Assembly: GCA_013696065.1 (NCBI GenBank)
Contig: JACCZJ010000011.1
Coordinates: 1 to 5,696 of the forward strand
Length of the DNA: 5,696 nt
Source of the DNA: Nocardioidaceae bacterium
GTDB lineage: Bacteria; Actinomycetota; Actinomycetes; Propionibacteriales; Nocardioidaceae
Reading direction: 5' to 3'
Part shown: piece by piece, positions 1-5,120 of the stretch
How positions within the stretch are numbered: position 1 is the stretch's first letter
Layout of the letters: each line of letters begins with the position of its first letter
Notes under the pieces: generated by a model
Told to the model about the DNA's origin: nothing
What the model saw: only the letters and a program-made list of their open reading frames with translations
Databases searched by the model: none
Position numbers and translations under genes: made by a program

Positions 1-775
1 CAGTCACAGCGCCCGGCTCATCGGGGGTCGCAGCAGTGCCGGGCGACTCGGTTCTCGATGGTTGGCCAGGCTCGTCCGGCACAGCGGGGGTGCGGGTCGT
101 GGGCGCTGCCGCTGGCAGCGGGTCGTCGATCATCCAAGGCGAGACGATCCGGTTGCGGTCGGTGTCCTTTGAGGACGACTTGGACCCGCTCTTGGATGGT
201 TCGCTGCGCCTGGGCTCCCCGTCGGAAGGGTCGCTGATCTCGGGACCGTCCGAGCCCTCACCTTGAGTTGGCTCAGCGCCCGTGGTCGGCTCGGCACCGG
301 TAGGGCTGTCGCTCGGCTCAGTCCCAGGACTCTCCGTGGGAGCGTCCGTAGGCACCGGCTGCGTTGGCGAGGTTGCTTGAGGAGGCTCACTTGCGGCTGC
401 CGGCACCACTATCGACACCAGGCGGAACCGCAACTGCGCGGTCTCCGAGAGTGTCCGAGTTTGGTTCTCGTTGGGCTCGCCTGGAATCTCGATCACGATG
501 ACGTCGCTACCTTGGGTGCTGACCTCGGCTTCCCCGACACCTACACCGTTGATCCGGTCGTTGATGATGCCGACTGCCTCTTGCAGCTTGGCGGAGGTGA
601 TGCCACCGCCGGTCGTGGTCGAGGCTTGCAGGGTGATGCGTTGTCCGCCTTGGAGGTCCAGTCCGAGCTTGGGTTTCCACGTGCCGATCGCGGCCACGGC
701 GGCATACATCGCGGCAATGATCAGCAGGAATATCACCAGCGTGCGGCCTGGCCGCGATGACTGAGCCGCGGCCAT
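1..775 (-). CDS. secD: Protein translocase subunit SecD, N-terminal part (3' end beyond window)
   Basis: SecD is an integral membrane subunit of the SecDF accessory complex. It uses the proton motive force to help pull secreted proteins through SecYEG. About 258 codons are visible. There is a short basic N-terminus (SSRPGR), a first transmembrane helix at about residues 12-31, and then the SecD signature LGLDLQGG (37-44). The start of the periplasmic P1 domain follows, with INDRINGVGVGEAEV at 71-85, VIEIPG at 94-99 and the LRFR strand at 115-118. From about residue 125 to the window edge the protein becomes a hydrophilic Pro/Ser/Thr/Glu/Asp-rich segment. Actinobacterial SecD proteins often carry a proline-rich insert here, but this one is long (at least about 130 residues). 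The ATG at 775 follows the yajC TAG stop with no gap, so translation is probably coupled. secF is expected next, outside the window. Identification is firm; the C-terminal half is not seen. Confidence 0.94.
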   Translation of the reverse strand, partial: MAAAQSSRPGRTLVIFLLIIAAMYAAVAAIGTWKPKLGLDLQGGQRITLQASTTTGGGITSAKLQEAVGIINDRINGVGVGEAEVSTQGSDVIVIEIPGEPNENQTRTLSETAQLRFRLVSIVVPAAASEPPQATSPTQPVPTDAPTESPGTEPSDSPTGAEPTTGAEPTQGEGSDGPEISDPSDGEPRRSEPSKSGSKSSSKDTDRNRIVSPWMIDDPLPAAAPTTRTPAVPDEPGQPSRTESPGTAATPDEPGAVT

Positions 776-1117
776 CTAGCGCACTCCCCCTGTGTCCTCG
801 CCGGACTCTGGGTAGCCCGGCTCGGTGGCAGGTGCGTCGCCGGTGGCGGGTGCGTCGGTGACAATCCTGCCCACCGCACCCCGGTGCACCCGAACCACCA
901 CACCACCGGCCACCTCAACAGCCACGATTTCGCCCTCGACAGATTCCACCCTCCCGAAGATGCCGCTGGTGAGCATGATCTCGTCGCCCACAGACAGCGA
1001 GCTTTGAAGTTGGCTCGCCTCTTGCGCCCGCTTGCGGGTAGGCCGAATCAAGAGCAGATAGGCCAAGACCAAAAAGAGGAGGAAGAAGGCAAGATTTGCC
1101 CATGCTTCGTTTGACAC
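776..1117 (-). CDS. yajC: Preprotein translocase subunit YajC
   Basis: YajC is a small single-span membrane protein that associates with SecDF and SecYEG; its role is auxiliary. The 113-residue product has a short N-terminus, one hydrophobic helix at about residues 7-24, and the family hallmark IRPTRKR directly after it (24-30). Next comes the compact soluble domain with VGDEIMLTSGIFGRV at 43-57 and a Val-rich strand region near 60-86. The last 25 or so residues are acidic and Pro/Ala-rich, with a duplicated DAPAT unit, and look disordered. The start is GTG, chosen because a strong AAGGAG lies 7 bases upstream and because it gives the normal short N-terminus. The stop codon directly abuts the secD ATG. 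With secD it forms the usual yajC-secD(-secF) unit, separated from ruvB by 172 bases, so it may have its own promoter. Confidence 0.94.
   Translation of the reverse strand: MSNEAWANLAFFLLFLVLAYLLLIRPTRKRAQEASQLQSSLSVGDEIMLTSGIFGRVESVEGEIVAVEVAGGVVVRVHRGAVGRIVTDAPATGDAPATEPGYPESGEDTGGVR
823..858 (-). repeat. Two-copy 18-base tandem repeat in the yajC tail
   Basis: Two adjacent 18-base units (823-840 and 841-858) match at 16 of 18 positions. They encode a DAPATG/DAPATE duplication in the disordered C-terminal tail of YajC. The unit length is a multiple of three, so gain or loss of a copy would keep the reading frame. Confidence 0.7.
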
Positions 1118-1124
1118 GGAGGAA

Positions 1125-1130
1125 CTCCTT
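1125..1130 (-). promoter_or_regulatory. Shine-Dalgarno sequence of yajC
   Basis: AAGGAG reads on the minus strand, with 7 bases (TTCCTCC) before the GTG at 1117. It supports GTG as the start codon, since no nearby ATG in the same frame would give a YajC-like N-terminus. The GGAG of this site can also pair with the CTCC just before the start codon, giving a small 4-bp hairpin across the ribosome binding site. Confidence 0.8.
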
Positions 1131-1160
1131 GACTCGGTCGAGCGCGAGAACGACCGGGTC
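1131..1160 (-). promoter_or_regulatory. Stem-loop abutting the yajC ribosome binding site
   Basis: Bases 1131-1133 and 1135-1140 pair with 1158-1160 and 1151-1156, giving a stem of 3 plus 6 base pairs around one mismatch and a 10-base loop (1141-1150). In the transcript it ends exactly where AAGGAG begins. The pairing is visible in the sequence. A role in controlling yajC-secD translation, or in mRNA stability, is inference; chance pairing in GC-rich DNA is possible. Confidence 0.35.
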
Positions 1161-1210
1161 GAGACGACGGCTGATAAATGTCACCGCCACACAAAGACGG
1201 CCAAGAGCGG

Positions 1211-1216
1211 AGTCTA
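1211..1216 (-). promoter_or_regulatory. Weak candidate -10 element for yajC-secD
   Basis: TAGACT on the minus strand fits the TAnnnT pattern of a -10 hexamer and would give a leader of roughly 85-90 bases before yajC. No good -35 hexamer lies 16-18 bases upstream (the bases there read GGGATT), and there is no extended -10 TG. The 172-base gap after ruvB makes a separate promoter plausible, but this site is only a candidate. Confidence 0.2.
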
Positions 1217-1267
1217 ACGGGCCGGTTTGGCCAAATCCCGTCCGGCTGCCTCTGCGTGTCTGTTTCG

Positions 1268-1286
1268 TGACCCGTCGGCGGGCTCA
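1268..1286 (-). terminator. Possible hairpin terminator or 3' stabiliser after ruvB
   Basis: Three bases after the ruvB stop codon the transcript can form TGA-CCCG / CGGG-TCA: a 7-bp stem with one bulged base and a CCGA loop. No U-rich run follows, so it is not a classic intrinsic terminator. Actinobacterial 3' ends often lack U-tracts, hence the low-confidence call. It could equally be an mRNA-end stabiliser or nothing. Confidence 0.25.
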
Positions 1287-1289
1287 GCA

Positions 1290-2408
1290 TCACTCCTCGT
1301 CGAAGAGGACGGCCTGATCCCGCAAGGCAGCGTTGGCGGGGACGGCGAGGCCCAGATGCTGCCAGGCCGCCGGTGTGGCCACCCGCCCACGCGGCGTACG
1401 GGCAAGAAACCCACTACGAACCAAGAACGGCTCGGCGACCTCCTCGACAGTCTCACGCTCCTCACCCACTGCCACCGCCAACGTGCTCAGTCCGACCGGC
1501 CCACCGCCGAAACGGCGGCACAGGGCGTCGAGCACCGCACGGTCGAGCCGGTCCAGACCCAGCTCGTCGACTTCGAACAGCGCGAGCGCGTCATGGGCGA
1601 GCGGCTCCGTGACCACACCATCGGCCCGCACCTGAGCAAAGTCGCGCACCCTGCGCAAGAGCCGGTTGGCGATGCGGGGGGTGCCGCGGGACCGCGACGC
1701 GATCTCAGCGGCTCCGGCTGGCTCGACGGTGACTCCGAGCAGGCGGGCCGAGCGGTTGACGATCCGCTGGAGCTCAGCCGGCTCGTAGAACTCCAGGTGC
1801 GCGGTGAACCCGAAGCGGTCACGCAACGGTCCTGGCAGCAATCCGGCGCGTGTCGTCGCTCCCACCAAGGTGAAGGGCGGTATGTCGAGCGGGATCGCCG
1901 TCGCTCCCGGCCCCTTGCCGACGATGACGTCGACCCGAAAGTCTTCCATCGCCATATAGAGCATCTCTTCGGCCGGTCTCGACATGCGGTGGATCTCGTC
2001 GAGGAAGAGCACGTCGCCTTCGCTGAGCCCGGACAAGATCGCCGCCAGGTCACCGGCATGTTGGATCGCCGGCCCACTGGTCAGCCGCAAGGGCACACCC
2101 ATCTCAGCCGCGATGATCATCGCCATCGTGGTCTTGCCCAAGCCAGGCGGACCGTTCATCAAGACATGGTCGGGCGTGCGACCCCGCCCTCGAGCGGCAG
2201 CCAGCACGAGCCCCAGCTGTTCGCGGACTCGCTCTTGGCCGATGACCTCGTCGAGCGACTTCGGGCGCAGCGCGGCCTCGATCACTCTCTCGTCACCCTC
2301 GGCGTCAGGGCCCACGAGCGAGCGGACGGACAACCCCTCGGCGGTCACCGCCTCGTCGCCCGCCTCGGCCCACTCCTCCGTGGCCGCATCGCGCTCATCA
2401 CGGCTCAT
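1290..2408 (-). CDS. ruvB: Holliday junction branch migration ATPase RuvB
   Basis: RuvB is the AAA+ motor that forms hexameric rings flanking RuvA on a Holliday junction and drives branch migration with ATP. The 372-residue product has, in order: a variable acidic N-terminal extension (about 1-37); the RuvB start region LRPKSLDEVIGQ (47-58); Walker A GPPGLGKT (86-93); Walker B LFLDEIHR (134-141); sensor 1 VGATTRAG (182-189); the arginine-finger segment PLRDRFG (194-200); sensor 2 RGTPRIANRL (241-250); and the winged-helix domain with GGPVGL (302-307), GEERET (315-320) and RTPRGR (337-342). All key motifs are intact. It is slightly longer than the usual 330-360 residues because of its two ends. 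The ATG overlaps the ruvA stop (ATGA). No clear Shine-Dalgarno precedes it, so its translation probably depends on ruvA. Confidence 0.98.
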   Translation of the reverse strand: MSRDERDAATEEWAEAGDEAVTAEGLSVRSLVGPDAEGDERVIEAALRPKSLDEVIGQERVREQLGLVLAAARGRGRTPDHVLMNGPPGLGKTTMAMIIAAEMGVPLRLTSGPAIQHAGDLAAILSGLSEGDVLFLDEIHRMSRPAEEMLYMAMEDFRVDVIVGKGPGATAIPLDIPPFTLVGATTRAGLLPGPLRDRFGFTAHLEFYEPAELQRIVNRSARLLGVTVEPAGAAEIASRSRGTPRIANRLLRRVRDFAQVRADGVVTEPLAHDALALFEVDELGLDRLDRAVLDALCRRFGGGPVGLSTLAVAVGEERETVEEVAEPFLVRSGFLARTPRGRVATPAAWQHLGLAVPANAALRDQAVLFDEE

Positions 2409-3028
2409 GTCTTGGACAGGGAACGTAGGGCCGCACGCAGCAGCGTCGCCGTGTCGATCGCCTCGCCATCGGACAGACTCTGGGCCGCCATCGGACCGAC
2501 GGTGTCGATGGCCCCCTCCGCCTCACGCACCGACCAGCCCAGGCCCAGCAAACCAGCGCGTACTTGCTGCTGCCAGTCGTCTCGGCTGGGTTGTCCGGCG
2601 GCTCGGGGGCCGGTGCTGGACCCGGTCGGACCACCGATGCGGTCCTTGAGCTCGAGCACGATGCGCTGCGCCCCCTTTCGTCCGACACCCGGCACTGTGC
2701 ACAAGGCCACCAGGTCCTCCGTGGTCACGGCGCGGCGGAGCCCGTCCGCACCGTGGACAGCGAGCATGGCCTGCGCCAGTTTGGGCCCGACCCCGCTGGC
2801 GGTCTGGAGCAGCTCAAACACGCTGCGTTCGTCGTAGTCCGCGAATCCGAACACGGTGAGCGAGTCCTCGCGCACCACCATCGAGGTGGCGAGGAAAGCC
2901 TCCGCACCGACGGTCAGCTCGGCCAGCGCTGCCGGCGTACACATCACCAACACGCCCAGCCCGCCGACTTCGATCACTGCCGAGTCGACGAACAACGCGG
3001 CCACCGGCCCGCGCACGAAGGCAATCAT
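2405..3028 (-). CDS. ruvA: Holliday junction DNA-binding protein RuvA
   Basis: RuvA binds four-way DNA junctions as a tetramer or octamer, holds them in the open square form and loads RuvB. The 207-residue product shows the standard start MIAFVRG, an OB-fold domain (about 1-64) and the acidic-pin residues E54 and D55 in VVREDSLTVFGF, which separate the DNA strands. Two helix-hairpin-helix motifs follow, TASGVGPK (76-83) and TVPGVGRKGA (111-120), then a Gly/Ser/Pro/Arg linker (about 132-150) and a C-terminal domain III (about 151-207) that contacts RuvB. The frame stays open upstream to 3163, but those 45 codons lie inside ruvC and encode Arg-rich non-RuvA sequence. The start at 3028 has a GAGGTG site 5 bases upstream. 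It overlaps ruvC by ATGA at one end and ruvB by ATGA at the other, a tightly coupled ruvCAB operon. Confidence 0.98.
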   Translation of the reverse strand: MIAFVRGPVAALFVDSAVIEVGGLGVLVMCTPAALAELTVGAEAFLATSMVVREDSLTVFGFADYDERSVFELLQTASGVGPKLAQAMLAVHGADGLRRAVTTEDLVALCTVPGVGRKGAQRIVLELKDRIGGPTGSSTGPRAAGQPSRDDWQQQVRAGLLGLGWSVREAEGAIDTVGPMAAQSLSDGEAIDTATLLRAALRSLSKT

Positions 3029-3612
3029 TTGCGCACCTCGGCAATGGTCCCGGTGTGCGACCTGGCGGCTAGGGCCCCGGCAGACTCGCCGACTCGAGCC
3101 GCCAGCGAATGGGCGACGGCGACGGCGAGCCGCTGGTCCGCCGAGCCGCGCCAGATATGGCACATGGCCAGCGCTAGCGCGTCGGCCGCATCGGCCGGAG
3201 ACGGGCGTACGGCTAGTCGCAGCACCCGGGTGACCATGGCAGTGACCTGTGCCTTGTCAGCCCGACCGCTGCCGGTCACCGCGGCCTTCACCTCGCTCGG
3301 AGTGTGCAGAGCGACTGGCAGTCCCCGCCGCGCGGCCGCCACGATTGCGACTCCGGACACCTGCGCAGTGCCCATCACGGTGCGCACGTTGTGCTGTGCG
3401 AACACTCGCTCGACGGCGACGGCGTCGGGTTGATAACGGTCGAGCCAGGCGTCCAGTTGGTCTGCGATCACCACCAGCCGCGCTCCGAGGTCCAGATCTG
3501 CGGAGGTCCGTACGACGCCGACAGCGACGGCGGTCAACGGGTGACCCAGAGCGCCTTCGACCACACCCAGGCCACATCGGGTCAACCCCGGGTCAACCCC
3601 CAGCACCCGCAT
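3025..3612 (-). CDS. ruvC: Crossover junction endodeoxyribonuclease RuvC
   Basis: RuvC is the Holliday-junction resolvase. As a dimer it makes symmetric, Mg2+-dependent nicks across the junction after RuvAB migration. The 195-residue product has an RNase H-like fold, and all four acidic catalytic residues can be placed: D7 in GVDPGLTRCG, E68 in AVERVF, and D141 and D144 in PADAADALA. The conserved HNVRTVMGTAQVSG (74-87) and TPSEVKAAVTGSGRADK (104-120) segments are also present. The open frame runs upstream to 3726, but those 38 codons overlap the end of yebC and carry no RuvC features. MRVLGVDPG at 3612 is the family start and has GAGGAG 5 bases upstream. The C-terminal 40 or so residues are Ala-rich and variable. 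It is first gene of ruvCAB, behind a likely LexA box. Confidence 0.98.
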   Translation of the reverse strand: MRVLGVDPGLTRCGLGVVEGALGHPLTAVAVGVVRTSADLDLGARLVVIADQLDAWLDRYQPDAVAVERVFAQHNVRTVMGTAQVSGVAIVAAARRGLPVALHTPSEVKAAVTGSGRADKAQVTAMVTRVLRLAVRPSPADAADALALAMCHIWRGSADQRLAVAVAHSLAARVGESAGALAARSHTGTIAEVRK

Positions 3613-3617
3613 GCGTG

Positions 3618-3623
3618 CTCCTC
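3618..3623 (-). promoter_or_regulatory. Shine-Dalgarno sequence of ruvC
   Basis: GAGGAG on the minus strand, 5 bases before the ATG at 3612. It decides the start against the longer open frame that reaches 3726, and it leaves room for the LexA box in the untranslated leader. Confidence 0.75.
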
Positions 3624-3650
3624 GTGCAGTCGTTGAGAGACAGGCGCCGA

Positions 3651-3666
3651 ACGAACATGTGTTCGA
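3651..3666 (-). promoter_or_regulatory. SOS (LexA) box upstream of ruvCAB
   Basis: The minus strand reads TCGAACACATGTTCGT. Compared with the mycobacterial/actinobacterial LexA consensus TCGAAC-N4-GTTCGA, 11 of the 12 defined bases match; only the last differs. The inner CGAAC-N4-GTTCG core is perfect. The box ends 38 bases before the ruvC start, in a true intergenic gap, and just downstream of a weak -10 candidate, where a bound repressor would block initiation. LexA control of ruv genes is established in other bacteria, including mycobacteria. Its operation here is inferred from the match and position. Confidence 0.85.
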
Positions 3667-3673
3667 CCGCACC

Positions 3674-3679
3674 AATCTA
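3674..3679 (-). promoter_or_regulatory. Candidate -10 element for ruvCAB
   Basis: TAGATT on the minus strand matches TAnnnT. Transcription would begin about 7 bases on, right at the edge of the LexA box, which suits repression. The upstream spacing contains no recognisable TTGACA-like -35 (the bases there read CCACAT), so the call rests mostly on position. Confidence 0.3.
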
Positions 3680-3681
3680 TC

Positions 3682-3698
3682 TCTTCGCTTCGCGAAGA
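3682..3698 (-). terminator. Hairpin between yebC and ruvC
   Basis: TCTTCGC and GCGAAGA form a perfect 7-bp stem with a 3-base loop, starting 24 bases after the yebC stop codon. It could slow or end transcription from the pdxT-yebC unit, but the bases after it (GATAGATTGG) are not a U-tract. It also lies in the spacer region of the candidate ruvC promoter, so it could be a DNA-level regulatory palindrome instead. The stem is certain; its function is not. Confidence 0.4.
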
Positions 3699-3722
3699 TG
3701 TGGCACCGACGCGCAGCCGGGC

Positions 3723-4493
3723 TCACTCGTCTTTGCCGAGCTCGGCCATCACGTCGTCGGGGATTTCGAAATTGCCGAACACGTTCTGGACGTCGTCGGA
3801 GTCCTCGAGGGCTTCGATCAGACGGAAGATGCGGTTGGCGCCGGTGGCATCGACGCCGACCGTCATGCTCGGCACGAACGACGCTTCGGCCGACTCGTAG
3901 TCCAGACCACCCGACTGCAGAGCCGAGCGGACTGCCACCAGGTCGGTCGGCTCGGAGATGACCTCGAACGCCTCACCGAGGTCGTTGACCTCCTCGGCGC
4001 CGGCGTCGAGGACGGCATCGAGGACCTCGTCCTCATCGATATTGCGGCCCTCGTGCGACTTGGGGACGATCACGACTCCCTTCCGCGCGAACATGTAGGC
4101 CACTGATCCGGCGTCGGCCATCGACCCGCCGTTTCGCGTCATGGCGGTGCGTACGTCGCCCGCGGCCCGGTTGCGGTTGTCTGTTAGGCATTCGATGAGC
4201 AGCGCCACCCCGCCCGGTGCGTAGCCCTCGTACATGATGGTCTGCCAGTCGGCGCCGCCGGCCTCGAGACCGCAGCCCCGCTTGACGGCCCGGTCGATGT
4301 TGTCGTTGGGGACCGAGGACTTCTTGGCTTTCTGGACAGCGTCGTAAAGCGTCGGGTTGCCGGCCAGATCGCCACCGCCAGTACGCGCGGCCACCTCGAT
4401 GTTCTTGATCAACTTGGCGAACAACTTGCCTCGCTTGGCGTCAATCGCCGCCTTCTTGTGCTTAGTGGTCGCCCATTTGGAGTGGCCGGACAT
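3723..4493 (-). CDS. yebC: YebC/TACO1-family translation or regulatory protein
   Basis: YebC/TACO1 proteins are conserved cytoplasmic factors. They were long annotated as transcriptional regulators; more recent work on the family links them to translation, including relief of ribosome stalling at proline-rich sequences. Which role applies here cannot be told from the sequence. The 256-residue product is of normal length. It starts with the signature MSGHSKWATTKHKKAAIDAKRGKLF in positions 1-25, then NPTLYDAVQKAK (46-57) and VPNDNIDRAVKRG (61-73). The central YEGYAPGGVALLIECLTDN block spans 88-106, followed by NGGSMADAGSVAYMF (121-135). A C-terminal ferredoxin-like part ends with LEDSDDVQNVFGNFEI near 229-244. 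The ATG at 4493 has AAGGAG 9 bases upstream. The gene lies 14 bases after pdxT, so the two are likely cotranscribed. Adjacency to ruvC is common in bacteria. Confidence 0.96.
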   Translation of the reverse strand: MSGHSKWATTKHKKAAIDAKRGKLFAKLIKNIEVAARTGGGDLAGNPTLYDAVQKAKKSSVPNDNIDRAVKRGCGLEAGGADWQTIMYEGYAPGGVALLIECLTDNRNRAAGDVRTAMTRNGGSMADAGSVAYMFARKGVVIVPKSHEGRNIDEDEVLDAVLDAGAEEVNDLGEAFEVISEPTDLVAVRSALQSGGLDYESAEASFVPSMTVGVDATGANRIFRLIEALEDSDDVQNVFGNFEIPDDVMAELGKDE

Positions 4494-4502
4494 CGAAGAG
4501 TG

Positions 4503-4508
4503 CTCCTT
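4503..4508 (-). promoter_or_regulatory. Shine-Dalgarno of yebC overlapping the pdxT stop
   Basis: AAGGAG on the minus strand, 9 bases before the yebC ATG. Its first A is the last base of the pdxT TGA stop codon, so a ribosome ending pdxT covers the yebC initiation site. This favours translational coupling of the pair. Confidence 0.75.
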
Positions 4509-5110
4509 CAGCTGCTGCGGACGAGATCGACGAAATAACGATGCACGCGATCGTCGGCGGTGATCTCGGGATGAAACGACGTCGCCATGATGACGCCTTG
4601 GCGAACGGCGACGATTCTACCGAGCGATGGGCCACTGGCTACGGTGGCGAGCACCTCTACGCCCTCGGCGGCGCGTTCGACCCAGGGCGCGCGGATGAAT
4701 AGCGCATGGAAGGGCCGGTCCAGCACCGTGAAGTCGACGTCGGACTCGAAGGAGTCGACCTGCCGGCCGAAGGCATTTCGTCGTACGACGACGTCGAGAC
4801 CACCCAAGGTTCGCTGACCCTCGATGCCATCTTCGATCTCGTCGGCCAGCATGATCATGCCAGCGCACGTGCCGAATGCTGGCATGCCGGCGTCGACGCG
4901 CTCTCGGAGTGGTTCGAACATCTCGAAGATGTTCGCGAGCTTGTACATTGTGGTCGACTCTCCACCAGGAATGACGAGCGCGTCGACTTGGGCCAGCTCA
5001 TCGGGGCGGCGAACCGGACGTGCCGTTGCGCCAACACCTTCGAGCATGCGTAGGTGTTCACGAACGTCACCTTGAAGGGCAAGGACGCCGATGGTGGGTT
5101 GCGCCGTCAC
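4508..5110 (-). CDS. pdxT: Pyridoxal 5'-phosphate synthase glutaminase subunit PdxT
   Basis: PdxT hydrolyses glutamine and channels ammonia to PdxS, which makes pyridoxal 5'-phosphate from ribose 5-phosphate and glyceraldehyde 3-phosphate (the DXP-independent vitamin B6 route). The 200-residue product is a class I glutaminase of normal length. It has IGVLALQGDVREH at 7-19, the PGGEST motif at 48-53, the nucleophile elbow GTCAGMI with C82, the family block RRNAFGRQVDSFE (110-122), FIRAPW (138-143) and the catalytic H180 and E182 in SFHPEI. The start is GTG (5110), set by homology; no convincing Shine-Dalgarno precedes it. It begins 10 bases after the previous gene's TAG, so it may be translated by coupling. 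pdxS is often directly upstream of pdxT; here a different gene occupies that place, and pdxS is not seen in the window. Confidence 0.97.
   Translation of the reverse strand: MTAQPTIGVLALQGDVREHLRMLEGVGATARPVRRPDELAQVDALVIPGGESTTMYKLANIFEMFEPLRERVDAGMPAFGTCAGMIMLADEIEDGIEGQRTLGGLDVVVRRNAFGRQVDSFESDVDFTVLDRPFHALFIRAPWVERAAEGVEVLATVASGPSLGRIVAVRQGVIMATSFHPEITADDRVHRYFVDLVRSS
4915..4935. repeat. Perfect 9-bp inverted repeat inside pdxT
   Basis: CGAACATCT and AGATGTTCG flank a 3-base centre within the codons for NIFEMFE of PdxT. The half-sites look like LexA half-sites (CGAAC/GTTCG), but they are 11 bases apart rather than 4. The symmetry may simply come from the codons used. Confidence 0.5.
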
Positions 5111-5120
5111 GAGCGGTTCG

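Noticed and set aside
1118..1293. A Sec-monitoring arrest peptide (ApdA type, with RAPP/RAPG) ahead of yajC-secD
   Set aside because: Arrest peptides are known upstream of secDF in some actinobacteria, so the three minus-strand frames of the gap were read. None shows a signal or membrane segment followed by RAPP or RAPG; the frames encode Arg/Ser/Pro-rich text or run into yajC in another frame.
1227..2837. A 536-codon open frame on the plus strand opposite ruvB and ruvA
   Set aside because: It is antisense to two firmly identified genes, its translation is Arg/His/Gln-rich with no recognisable domain, and long antisense frames are common in GC-rich coding DNA.
3029..3163. N-terminal extension of RuvA (45 codons)
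   Set aside because: Arg-rich sequence lying inside ruvC with no RuvA similarity; MIAFVRG at 3028 is the family start and has a ribosome binding site.
2564..3433. A 289-codon plus-strand open frame opposite ruvA and ruvC
   Set aside because: Low-complexity antisense shadow of ruvA/ruvC with no domain and no ribosome binding site; the minus-strand genes have all catalytic residues.
3690..3715. A RecA-independent (ClpR/PafBC-type) damage promoter upstream of ruvC
   Set aside because: GCGTCGGTG on the minus strand partly resembles the TTGTCRGTG element, but the bases at the right distance downstream (TCGCGA) do not match TAnnnT.
3613..3726. N-terminal extension of RuvC (38 codons)
   Set aside because: It would cover the SOS box and the yebC stop codon and has no RuvC features; the start at 3612 has GAGGAG upstream and places catalytic D7 correctly.
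3249..4106. A 285-codon plus-strand open frame opposite ruvC and yebC
   Set aside because: It spans two real genes and their intergenic gap, and its composition is that of reversed coding DNA.
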